7,799 nt of DNA. It comes from Deltaproteobacteria bacterium. GTDB lineage: Bacteria > Desulfobacterota > Syntrophia > Syntrophales > UBA2210. Positions 1 to 6,452 of this stretch are shown in pieces. The stretch covers positions 1 to 7,799 of the forward strand of contig JAFDAR010000105.1 of the NCBI GenBank assembly GCA_019313735.1, read 5' to 3'. The notes under the pieces are model-generated. The model worked only from the letters and a program-made list of their open reading frames with translations. It did no database searches and was not told the DNA's origin. Made by a program: the position numbers and the translations under genes. Position 1 is the first letter of the stretch. Every line of letters starts with the position of its first letter.

Positions 1-1
1 G

Positions 2-514
2 AAAGTGACAATGGTGGTAACTACCCTGGGCACATCCGGCACCGCCATGGGCATCTCCAGAAAACTCAAAGAATACAATAAAGATATCAGAATCATAGGC
101 GTAGAGCCATACCTCCATCACAAGATACAGGGCCTTAAAAACATGAAGGAGTCATACCGGCCGGGCATCTTTGACAGGAGACACCTGGATGAAAAGATCA
201 ATATACTGGATGAAGACGCCTTCGAAATGGCAAGAAGACTCACGAGGGAAGAAGGAATCCTGGCGGGTATGAGTTCCGGCGCGGCGATGCACGTGGCCCT
301 GGAAAAAGCCGGTGAGATGACAGAAGGATTAATCGTGGTCATCTTCCCGGACAGCGGAGAGAGATATCTTAGTACAGCACTCTATGCAGACAGGGGAAAA
401 ACCTCGCTTTGCCTGTACAACACACTCAGCAGGAGCAAAGAACCTTTCAGGCCGATAGACACCGCTCAAATCCTCATACATTCATGCGGCCCGACCGTGC
501 ACGAAGTTCCTCAT
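2..514 (+). CDS. Cysteine synthase (CysK) C-terminal part fused to start of a CysRS-like domain; 5' end outside window, frame broken near 512
   Basis: The gene enters from the left edge already inside a PLP-dependent cysteine synthase (O-acetylserine + sulfide to cysteine). Visible are the GTSGT phosphate-binding loop (about 32-46), GMSSGA (about 268-285) and the C-terminal PDSGERYLST motif (about 347-376). The Schiff-base lysine lies outside the window. The gene does not stop where CysK normally ends (ALY, 377-385). Seven residues (ADRGKTS, 386-406) lead into LCLYNTLSRSKEPF, the usual N-terminus of cysteinyl-tRNA synthetase, then CGPTV with the first zinc-ligand cysteine at 485-487, then PH at 509-514, the first residues of the HIGH-motif region. 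After that the frame holds only out-of-family sequence until a stop near 616. The rest of the synthetase continues in another frame from about 510. I see a CysK-CysRS fusion with a short deletion and frameshift. The GTG at 5 is internal, not a start. Confidence 0.85.
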
Positions 515-1709
515 AGACCTGGCCGACAGGTCCATAAGTGGCTCCGACAGGGCCGGCATGGATATCAGAGAGTTTACAAAAGGGCACACCAAGATATTCT
601 TCAGCGATATGGATAAACTTAATATCAGCCATGACAACGCCTACCCGACAGCGAGCGAGAACGTCGATTCGATGATCAAACTGGTGGAACGTCTCGTGGA
701 AAAGGGTTATGCCTACGAGAAATTGAGGTCCGTCTATTTCGATATATCGCGGCTCGATGACTACGGAGTTTTGTCGAATGTAGATCTGGCAAAGGTACGG
801 CATTCCAAAACGGTGGACCAGGATGATTATGAGAAGGACAGCCCCGTGGATTTTACCCTCCTGAAGAGGTCAACTCTGGCAGAGTTAAAAAAAGGTATAT
901 ATTTCAAGACCAGATGGGGAAATGTAAGGCCGGGCTGGCATCTTGAATGCGCGGCCCTTTCCATGAAATATCTGGCGGGAAGCTTCGACATTTACATAAG
1001 CGGCTCCGATATCATCTTTCCGCACTGTGAGAATGTCATGGCAATAGGGAAGGCCGCCACCGGGAAAAATCCCGCGAACTACTGGCTTGCCTCCGAGCTC
1101 GTCATGATGGAAGGCAAGAAGATGTCGCGGTCAGCGAACAATTTCTTCACAGTGAGCGATCTCGAAGAAAAAGGGTACTCCGGAAGAGAAATCAGATACT
1201 TCCTCCTCAGTTCCCACTACAGAAAACCGCTGAGTTTTTCATTCGGCGCGCTGGATACCGCATGCAATACAATCAAAAGGCTGAACAGCTTCATACAAAG
1301 GCTGATACGCTTCACTCCGGGAGACGGCTACACAGACACGGACCAGCTTATCTACGACGTCAGGAGGGGATTCACCGAAGCGATGGATGACGACTTCAGT
1401 ATCTCCGGCGCCCTTGCCTGTGTGTTTGAATTTGTTAGAAAAACAAACATCCCTCTGGCCGGGAAACAGCTTGATATAAAGCAAAGGGATATGATTCTTG
1501 ATACTATGAAGGATATAAACTCCGTCCTTCGCGTAATGAATTTCGAGGAGGAAACACTCAGCAAAGATGCCGCAAGACTGATGGAGAAGCGAAAGAAAGC
1601 CAGGACCGCCGGTGACTGGGAAAGATCCGACCTCCTGAGAAAAGAACTCTCAGCGATGGGGATAATCGTTTATGATACACCGGAAGGTATGATCTGGACC
1701 CTGCAATAA
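510..1709 (+). CDS. Divergent cysteinyl-tRNA synthetase-like domain (second half of the CysK-CysRS fusion, after the frame break)
   Basis: This is the rest of the synthetase, about 399 residues, ending in TAA at 1707-1709. The family match starts at about 510 (IDLADRSISGSDRAG) and passes through the first ATG at 558, so 558 is unlikely to be a native start; no ribosome-binding site decides one there. Family marks include a PVDFTLLK block, GWHLEC with zinc-ligand Cys at 948-950, FPH with zinc-ligand His at 1023-1025, and KMSRS (1119-1133) for KMSKS. A helical anticodon-binding region and the conserved C-terminal tail (KARTAGDWERSDLLRKEL to GIIVYDTPEG) follow. Compared with E. coli CysRS, the fourth zinc ligand Glu238 is Val (1035-1037), His224 of the cysteine pocket is Tyr (FDIY), and His235 is Cys (1026-1028). 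The Rossmann segment just after the HIGH region, about 28 residues, is missing. As written, this half could not make an active synthetase. The intact parent may charge tRNA-Cys or have diverged. Confidence 0.82.
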   Translation, partial: LIDLADRSISGSDRAGMDIREFTKGHTKIFFSDMDKLNISHDNAYPTASENVDSMIKLVERLVEKGYAYEKLRSVYFDISRLDDYGVLSNVDLAKVRHSKTVDQDDYEKDSPVDFTLLKRSTLAELKKGIYFKTRWGNVRPGWHLECAALSMKYLAGSFDIYISGSDIIFPHCENVMAIGKAATGKNPANYWLASELVMMEGKKMSRSANNFFTVSDLEEKGYSGREIRYFLLSSHYRKPLSFSFGALDTACNTIKRLNSFIQRLIRFTPGDGYTDTDQLIYDVRRGFTEAMDDDFSISGALACVFEFVRKTNIPLAGKQLDIKQRDMILDTMKDINSVLRVMNFEEETLSKDAARLMEKRKKARTAGDWERSDLLRKELSAMGIIVYDTPEGMIWTLQ

Positions 1710-1727
1710 AAAAATGCCTGCAAGACC

Positions 1728-1760
1728 GTCAACGGCTTTTTGTAATTCCCCGCCGTTGAC
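1728..1760. repeat. 9-bp perfect inverted repeat between convergent genes; possible weak terminator
   Basis: GTCAACGGC at 1728-1736 is matched exactly by GCCGTTGAC at 1752-1760 around a 15-nt loop. The repeat overlaps the last codons and stop of nth and lies 18 bases past the stop of the cys fusion gene. On the minus strand a run of seven Ts follows, but about 13 nt beyond the stem, so it is not a textbook rho-independent terminator. A transcription-end role for one or both genes is inferred from position only. Confidence 0.4.
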
Positions 1761-2376
1761 AGTAGGTAGAGACAGGACATTTGCTACACATTGGCGAGAT
1801 GGGCCGGCAGATATTCCTTCCAAATGCCACCATGATGGTATTATATTCCGTCCAGTATTTTCGGGGGAGTTTTTCCCTCAGGGCATATTCTGTCTCCTCG
1901 GGTGTTTTTGTTCTAACACAGCCAAGGCGGTTTGAGATTCTGTGGACGTGTGTGTCCACGCATATACCCTCCCCACCGTATCCCAGCGTGACAACCAGAT
2001 TAGCTGTTTTTCTCCCCACCCCCTTTAGCGTAAGCAACTCTTCAATGCTGTCAGGAACATGAGAATCGTATCTTTCAACCAGCTCCCCGCAGACGTGGAG
2101 TATCGTCTTTGACTTGTTCCTGTAAAAACCAGCGGGATAAATGGCGCCTATGATTTGAGCTTCGGAAAGCTTCAACATCTCCGAAGGGGTTGAAGCCAGA
2201 GCAAAGAGCCTGCGGGTGGCTACTTCTGTAACCTCGTCCTTTGTCCTGAGACTGATAAGCGTGGAAATGAGTATTTGGAAAGGATCTGATTTTTTTTCTG
2301 CAAGCTCTGAAACGACGGGGAGTTTTTTTGACTTGAGGCTTCCATGCGCCACGATTATCAGCAGTTGGCAGGGCAT
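1729..2376 (-). CDS. nth: Endonuclease III (DNA glycosylase/AP lyase)
   Basis: This is a base-excision repair enzyme that removes oxidised pyrimidines and nicks at the abasic site. From the ATG at 2376 it has 215 residues, against 211 in E. coli. The helix-hairpin-helix LLTLKGVGRKTANLVV (about 115-130) carries the catalytic lysine (K123, E. coli K120). CVDTHVHRISNRLG carries the catalytic aspartate (D141, E. coli D138). The C-terminus holds the [4Fe-4S] loop with exact C-x6-C-x2-C-x5-C spacing (C190, C197, C200, C206). The open frame extends to a GTG at 2421, but those 15 extra residues come from the repetitive spacer and have no family look, so I choose 2376. No clear ribosome-binding site precedes 2376, and the first 20 residues match the family poorly, so the start is uncertain. 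The gene lies downstream of fdhE on the same strand and may be read from its transcript. Confidence 0.9.
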   Translation of the reverse strand: MPCQLLIIVAHGSLKSKKLPVVSELAEKKSDPFQILISTLISLRTKDEVTEVATRRLFALASTPSEMLKLSEAQIIGAIYPAGFYRNKSKTILHVCGELVERYDSHVPDSIEELLTLKGVGRKTANLVVTLGYGGEGICVDTHVHRISNRLGCVRTKTPEETEYALREKLPRKYWTEYNTIMVAFGRNICRPISPMCSKCPVSTYCQRRGITKSR

Positions 2377-2393
2377 CAGATATGCAGAACGGC

Positions 2394-2436
2394 TTGATTC
2401 CTGATTTCTGACCACTGGCACCTGATCCCTGATTAC
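2394..2436. repeat. Imperfect 7-nt tandem repeats (TGATTCC-like) in the fdhE-nth spacer
   Basis: On the plus strand the spacer reads as successive units TGATTCC, TGATTTC, TGACC, then a 9-nt interruption (ACTGGCACC), then TGATCCC, TGATTAC. CCTGAT occurs at 2400, 2421 and 2428. The array fills the gap between fdhE and nth and touches the fdhE stop. It looks like slippage-generated spacer DNA. No function is visible. Confidence 0.55.
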
Positions 2437-3269
2437 TCATATCCCTCTTCATCGGCCAGTATATCCAGGTGCAGGGTTGCTATATCCTCCACATCCAGGT
2501 TGGGCCTCTTATCTGCTTTTCTGAAGTCCACTGCCTTTATGTATTTATTACAGACATTGCACACATCGACACGGTATTTCTCTTCCTCTTCGATAGTAAA
2601 GTAGGCCAGCGTCTGTTGATCTTCATTCCCGCAAAAAGGGCACTTAATCCGTTTAAATTGCCACTCAAATCCGCACTGACCGCAGAAGAGAAACCTCTTC
2701 CCCCCTTCTTCCCTGAGCTCCGATATCTTTGGTTCCCTGCCGCATATGGGACAGTACCCCTCAGACCACTTCGATCCGGTGATAATATCTCCATACTTTT
2801 CAGAGAGAACTTCCAATGCCGGCCTCAGGCTCTCTTCAACAAGAAAACCCAGTAGATCAAATACGCCTTCTTCCTCATCGTCATCCGGGGCATCCTCATC
2901 CGGCTGGAGCATGAAAGATTTGCGGACCATTTCCATGTAGTCCAGCTCTCCATCTTTCATCCTCTGTATTATCCCATCAGTCTCCTCCAGGGCCCTCTTA
3001 TAGGCTATCTCCAGCAGAGCAATAAAATATTCCCTTGGTTCTTCAAGATCAAATTTGCCCTCGGGAAAATCAACGAGGGGCAGGCCCCCTGCAAGTTTTT
3101 TTTCTATGAGCGATTCATCCACGTTGAAAATATCTCCACTCATCTTGCGGCGATACTTCTCCCTCAGGATAAGCACTTCTTCGAGGATATCCAGCAATTC
3201 TTCGTAATGGGGATTCATGTTTTTGTATCTGTCAATAGTCTTCAGTGTGTCTTTCAGTATTTCTGCCAT
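2433..3269 (-). CDS. fdhE: Formate dehydrogenase accessory protein FdhE
   Basis: This is a cytoplasmic maturation factor required for active formate dehydrogenase. In E. coli, FdhE binds iron through CxxC motifs and interacts with the catalytic subunit. The 278-residue protein (E. coli FdhE is about 309) has a helical N-terminal half and an acidic stretch at about 123-134. The zinc-ribbon/rubredoxin-like C-terminal half has four CxxC pairs: C173/C176 (CPICG), C196/C199 (CGQCG), C210/C213 (CPFCG) and C237/C240 (CNVC). The ATG at 3269 is preceded by AGAGGTGG at a suitable distance. It follows fdnGHI on the same strand but is separated by a terminator hairpin, and a possible promoter precedes it, so it may be expressed independently of the structural operon. 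It appears intact. Confidence 0.93.
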   Translation of the reverse strand: MAEILKDTLKTIDRYKNMNPHYEELLDILEEVLILREKYRRKMSGDIFNVDESLIEKKLAGGLPLVDFPEGKFDLEEPREYFIALLEIAYKRALEETDGIIQRMKDGELDYMEMVRKSFMLQPDEDAPDDDEEEGVFDLLGFLVEESLRPALEVLSEKYGDIITGSKWSEGYCPICGREPKISELREEGGKRFLFCGQCGFEWQFKRIKCPFCGNEDQQTLAYFTIEEEEKYRVDVCNVCNKYIKAVDFRKADKRPNLDVEDIATLHLDILADEEGYE

Positions 3270-3304
3270 GGTCCACCTCTTTTGGAGTTTTAAAGCGAGA
3301 GGCT

Positions 3305-3333
3305 CCTATATATTCTTTTTCTTATAAACTCAA
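3305..3333 (-). promoter_or_regulatory. Possible sigma70-type promoter for fdhE(-nth)
   Basis: Reading leftward, TTGAGT (3333-3328) and TATAGG (3310-3305) are separated by 17 nt, each matching four of six consensus bases. The pair lies just after the fdnI terminator hairpin and would start transcription about 30 nt before the fdhE ATG. The surrounding DNA is A-rich, so a chance match is possible. Confidence 0.3.
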
Positions 3334-3349
3334 GGATTTCTTCTTCAGC

Positions 3350-3387
3350 AAAAAGGGGGCTGTTCTCAATTGAACAGACCCCTTTAT
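3350..3387 (-). terminator. Rho-independent terminator after fdnI
   Basis: The stem pairs CTGTTC (3360-3365) with GAACAG (3372-3377) around a 6-nt loop. After one A/G mismatch it extends by seven more pairs, AAAGGGG (3352-3358) with CCCCTTT (3379-3385). On the minus strand the right arm ends in CCCCC and then five Ts, the classic form. It lies 28-65 bases past the fdnI stop. The A/T-rich flanks could let it act in both directions, but no plus-strand gene ends here. Confidence 0.8.
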
Positions 3388-3414
3388 TTTCAACAGACTC
3401 TCCAGGCAGTGCTT

Positions 3415-4053
3415 CTACTCTGAAACTTCCAGCTTTCCTGATTCCTCCATCTCTCTCAACCATTTCGGGCACTGTTTTTTCGCCCAGGATCTTGTAACCC
3501 ACCCAGTAAGGATAGCTGACACAGAACCTGGAACACCAACTGTACCCAGATACAAATGGATGAAAAAGAATGGGAATATAACAAAGAATCCGAGGGCATG
3601 CAGGGGGTACATCCACCGAACCAGCTCCACCGGAAGACCCAGCGGGAACCACATAACCAGCCCGGTGATAATCATGATAGCTCCAAAACCGGCAATAGCA
3701 AGAAAAAATGCCTTCTGACCAACATTGTATTTTCCTGTTTCAGGGGGATTTTCCACATGCCAGAGGTAACCACCCGCACATTTGATCCACTCAAAATCGT
3801 CAGGCAGATCAAGAACACCGGCCTCCTTCCACCATATCAATATGGCGAAGAGGAGCGACGGGATGAACACAAGTCCGGTAAAGTTGTGGATCAGTTTCAG
3901 GTTCTTCAATCCTCCGACAGGAATCGCGAGAAAATTGAACGAATGGAACATCATCCCCAGACCCGTAATCATCAGGATGATACACGAAATGGCCATCGAC
4001 CAGTGTACTATCCTCTCAAACCCGTCAGATACTTTTATCATTCCTTTTTTCAT
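3415..4053 (-). CDS. fdnI: Formate dehydrogenase gamma subunit, membrane di-heme cytochrome b
   Basis: This 212-residue membrane protein takes electrons from the FdnH clusters and reduces the quinone pool through two b hemes. Four hydrophobic segments are visible (about 17-36, 58-75, 115-136 and 150-170). The expected heme-ligand histidines are all present: H17 (IVHW), H56 (LIHN), H152 (PLHA) and H166 (FIHLYLG), close to E. coli FdnI H18, H57, H155 and H169. The start is well fixed: ATG at 4053 lies one base after the fdnH stop, and its GGAGGC ribosome-binding site is embedded in the last fdnH codons, so the two are translationally coupled. The gene ends in TAG at 3417-3415 and is followed by a strong terminator, making it the last gene of the fdnGHI operon. 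It appears intact. Confidence 0.93.
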   Translation of the reverse strand: MKKGMIKVSDGFERIVHWSMAISCIILMITGLGMMFHSFNFLAIPVGGLKNLKLIHNFTGLVFIPSLLFAILIWWKEAGVLDLPDDFEWIKCAGGYLWHVENPPETGKYNVGQKAFFLAIAGFGAIMIITGLVMWFPLGLPVELVRWMYPLHALGFFVIFPFFFIHLYLGTVGVPGSVSAILTGWVTRSWAKKQCPKWLREMEESGKLEVSE

Positions 4054-4054
4054 C

Positions 4055-4852
4055 TTATTCGCCTCCTTCCTTACTTACCTGATCCCCATCACCGCTTGTG
4101 TCCTTTGGACCGTGGGTAATGTAATGTAAGAAGGATCCCGCGATTACGCCACCCGCCGCGAGCAGGCTGAGCGGCTTGAGCCAGTCTTTCCAGGCAATAA
4201 CTGAGAGCGGTACTCTCGGCTTTTCGGGAAGATTGTCATATATGCCGGCCTTTTCCGGAAGGACATATACCATGTGGGTTCCGCCCACAAATTTATCTCC
4301 ATACACAGAGGCATCACCGCCAAGCTCCCTGGCCCTCTCATATGCCACCTTCAGCATCTCGGCCTTGTCGCCGAACATAAGGGCGCCTGTCGGGCAGGCC
4401 TTGACACATGCCGGCTCCATCGCGTTATCTATCCTGGAATAACACATATCACATTTGAAGACCTTATCGGTCTCAGGATCATATTTGGGCACCTCAAATG
4501 GACACGCAAAAACACATTCCTTGCATCCTATACACTTGTCGCTGTCAAAGGCAACCGTGCCATATTTCGTATGATAAAGGGCGCCACTCGGGCATACCTT
4601 CACACAGGCGGCATCGGTGCAGTGCATACAGGCATCATGCCTGAACAGCCAGTCAACTCCACCATTGCCATCGGATATCTCCTGAAATCTTATGATGTTC
4701 CAGGTGTTGGGCTGTAGATCAGGCGGGTTCTGGTATGTTCCGGTATTGACAGTCTGTTTTGCCGGCAACTGGTTCCACTGCTTGCATGCCAGCTGGCAGG
4801 CTCTGCATCCGATACATTTGGAGAGATCACATAGTTTGATTTTTTCAGACAT
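4055..4852 (-). CDS. fdnH: Formate dehydrogenase beta subunit, four-cluster ferredoxin-like protein
   Basis: This 265-residue electron-transfer subunit wires the catalytic FdnG to the membrane cytochrome. Sixteen cysteines form four [4Fe-4S] motifs: C13/C16/C19/C23, C75/C78/C83/C87, C107/C110/C113/C117, and C134/C137/C149/C153, the last with the long x11 gap typical of the family. A single hydrophobic segment near the C-terminus (about 226-246) is the anchor helix of FdnH-type subunits. It has no Tat signal of its own and presumably travels with FdnG. The ATG at 4852 is three bases past the fdnG stop, and the strong AAGGAGGTG site lies inside the last fdnG codons, so translation is coupled. 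The reading frame is intact, unlike that of its neighbour fdnG. Confidence 0.95.
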   Translation of the reverse strand: MSEKIKLCDLSKCIGCRACQLACKQWNQLPAKQTVNTGTYQNPPDLQPNTWNIIRFQEISDGNGGVDWLFRHDACMHCTDAACVKVCPSGALYHTKYGTVAFDSDKCIGCKECVFACPFEVPKYDPETDKVFKCDMCYSRIDNAMEPACVKACPTGALMFGDKAEMLKVAYERARELGGDASVYGDKFVGGTHMVYVLPEKAGIYDNLPEKPRVPLSVIAWKDWLKPLSLLAAGGVIAGSFLHYITHGPKDTSGDGDQVSKEGGE

Positions 4853-4855
4853 GGC

Positions 4856-6250
4856 TTACACCTCCTTCCTTTCGACATTTACCATGAAGGCCTTGCTCTC
4901 CGGGATCATAGTATTGGCGTCTCCGATAAATGGAGTCACGATGTTGGCGGAATCACCAAAGGTGAAGACCTCAGGCTTCTTGTCACCATGCACGTATTCC
5001 CTCATCTTTGTGGTAATCCATCCATAGTGCCATGGAATCCCGACCTCATGAACCGTATTGCCGTCGATATTGAAGGGTTTCCATCTCTCTGTCACGATCG
5101 CCACGGCATCAACCTGTCCCCTGACCGATTTCACGGTGACTATCTCGCCGTTTTTGATCCCCTTGTTCTTGGCAAGCTCAGTGCCCATCTCTACAAACAT
5201 GTCTGGTTGCATCTCCGCGAGCCATGGACACCACCTCGTCATAAGACCGGTCTGCCAGTGCTCGCTCACCCGATAGGTTGAACAGATGATAGGATATTTC
5301 GGGTTACAGCTAGCTCTCGCGTCAACGTTTGTCCCCGTTCCATCTTTGTCCCATCTCTTAATCGTTGGATTGACAAGCTGTGGAGACATAATGTTCTTTT
5401 CAACCGGACATTCCAACGGTTCATAGTGCTCCGGGAATGGCCCATCCGCCCGGCCAGGTCCAAAAATAGCGCCAACGCCATTGGGCTTCATAATAAAGGG
5501 CGGCCTGCCAGAACCGGGAGCGGCAACACCGTCCGGAACATCGCCAACCCACTTGGAACCGTTCCAGAAAATAACGGGATGTTTCTCGTCCCATGGCTTT
5601 CCCGTACCAGGATCAACAGAAGCTCCGTTGTATATAATCCTGCGGTTTACAGGCCAGCACCATGCCCATTCGGAATAGAGACCAATGCCGGAAGAATCTT
5701 TTCCTCCGCGCCTTGCGGCCATATTGCCTTTTTCCGTATAGGAATTGCAGTAGAGCCAGTTTCCTGAAGAGGTAGAACCGTCATCCTGCAGATAAGCGAA
5801 ACTGGGAACAAGGGTACCTTTCTTAAACAACTTGCCCTTGACCGTGGTATCTTTCAGGAAATAGCCGTTGATCTCTTTGGCGATATAATGTGTGTCCAGA
5901 TGCCGGATCTTGCCGGTCGGACCCTTCGGACCATAATCCCAGGTCATCTCGGTGATGGCCTCTTTCAGTGGGCCACCTTCCTTTTCGTACAGACCTTTGA
6001 TTCTGTAGTAAAGCTCCGAAATGATCTCGCCATCGGGCATCGCGACGCCTGGTGAATCAACCGCCTTGTATCTCCACTGCATCCAGCGACCGCTATTTGT
6101 TATACTCCCCTCTTTCTCAATCGAAGCAGCGCAGGGAAGCATGAAAACCTCCGTCTTTATCTTCTTCGGGTCCATGTCGGGTCCCTTCCAGAAAGATCCT
6201 GTCTCACTGTCGAAGATATTGACATTAACCATCCAGTCCAGTTTGCGCTG
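4856..6250 (-). CDS. fdnG: fdnG segment D: C-terminal half, including the molydopterin dinucleotide-binding domain
   Basis: Homology starts at RKLDWMVNVNIFDSETGSFW near 6247 and runs intact for about 463 residues to TAA at 4858-4856. Recognisable blocks are KTEVFMLPCAASIEKEGSI, TNSGRWMQWR, EWAWCWPVNRRIIYN, NGPFPEHYEP-like (DGPFPEHYEPLE), STYRVSEHWQTG and a C-terminal GDANTMIPESKAFMVNVE. This includes the C-terminal beta-barrel domain that grips the second MGD. The open frame extends upstream to 6517, but residues from that part are out of frame and not FdnG. The last codons hold the ribosome-binding site of fdnH. Confidence 0.9.
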   Translation of the reverse strand, partial: QRKLDWMVNVNIFDSETGSFWKGPDMDPKKIKTEVFMLPCAASIEKEGSITNSGRWMQWRYKAVDSPGVAMPDGEIISELYYRIKGLYEKEGGPLKEAITEMTWDYGPKGPTGKIRHLDTHYIAKEINGYFLKDTTVKGKLFKKGTLVPSFAYLQDDGSTSSGNWLYCNSYTEKGNMAARRGGKDSSGIGLYSEWAWCWPVNRRIIYNGASVDPGTGKPWDEKHPVIFWNGSKWVGDVPDGVAAPGSGRPPFIMKPNGVGAIFGPGRADGPFPEHYEPLECPVEKNIMSPQLVNPTIKRWDKDGTGTNVDARASCNPKYPIICSTYRVSEHWQTGLMTRWCPWLAEMQPDMFVEMGTELAKNKGIKNGEIVTVKSVRGQVDAVAIVTERWKPFNIDGNTVHEVGIPWHYGWITTKMREYVHGDKKPEVFTFGDSANIVTPFIGDANTMIPESKAFMVNVERKEV

Positions 6251-6452
6251 GATTCTGCCCCCACGAGAAGAATCCGGTGAACTTATCCTTGTACATTGCG
6301 TCAAAGATGCTGAGCCAGGAGTAGTTCTCACCATCGTCCAGCTTGGGCAGATATGAGTAGGCATCTTCCAGGGAAACACCCGCCCCATAGTGGGCCCGGA
6401 GAAGACTCGCCGAATACTTAGGGTAATTCTTCCACCAGTTGAGGCTCTTCGG
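6249..6452 (-). CDS. fdnG: fdnG segment C: short central piece in a third frame
   Basis: About 67 residues in another frame read PKSLNWWKNYPKYSASLLRA, then HYGAGVSLEDAYSYLPKLDD, then GENYSWLSIFDAMYKDKF and TGFFSWGQNPA. This matches the E. coli FdnG stretch from NYWSNYPKF to GYFCQGFNP. It has no start codon of its own and would be missed by simple gene calling, because the neighbouring open frames run over it on both sides. About 13 residues appear to be missing at each end of it. Confidence 0.8.

Noticed and set aside
558..560. ATG as the start of an independent cysS gene
   Set aside because: In-frame family sequence extends upstream to about 510, and the N-terminal catalytic part would be lost. 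No ribosome-binding site stands out.
1714..2062. Plus-strand open frames opposite nth
   Set aside because: They lie antisense to the catalytic and FeS-cluster region of nth, with no ribosome-binding site or recognisable domain.
2075..2452. Minus-strand 125-residue frame starting inside fdhE
   Set aside because: It is a shadow of nth. Its N-terminus is encoded by the 7-nt repeats and shows no family.
3290..3414. Small minus-strand protein between fdnI and fdhE
   Set aside because: The frame runs through the terminator hairpin and comes out of the fdnI shadow. It has no start with a ribosome-binding site and no recognisable family.
3556..4119. Plus-strand 187-residue open frame opposite fdnI/fdnH
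   Set aside because: It is antisense to well-supported genes, with a low-complexity composition and no family features.
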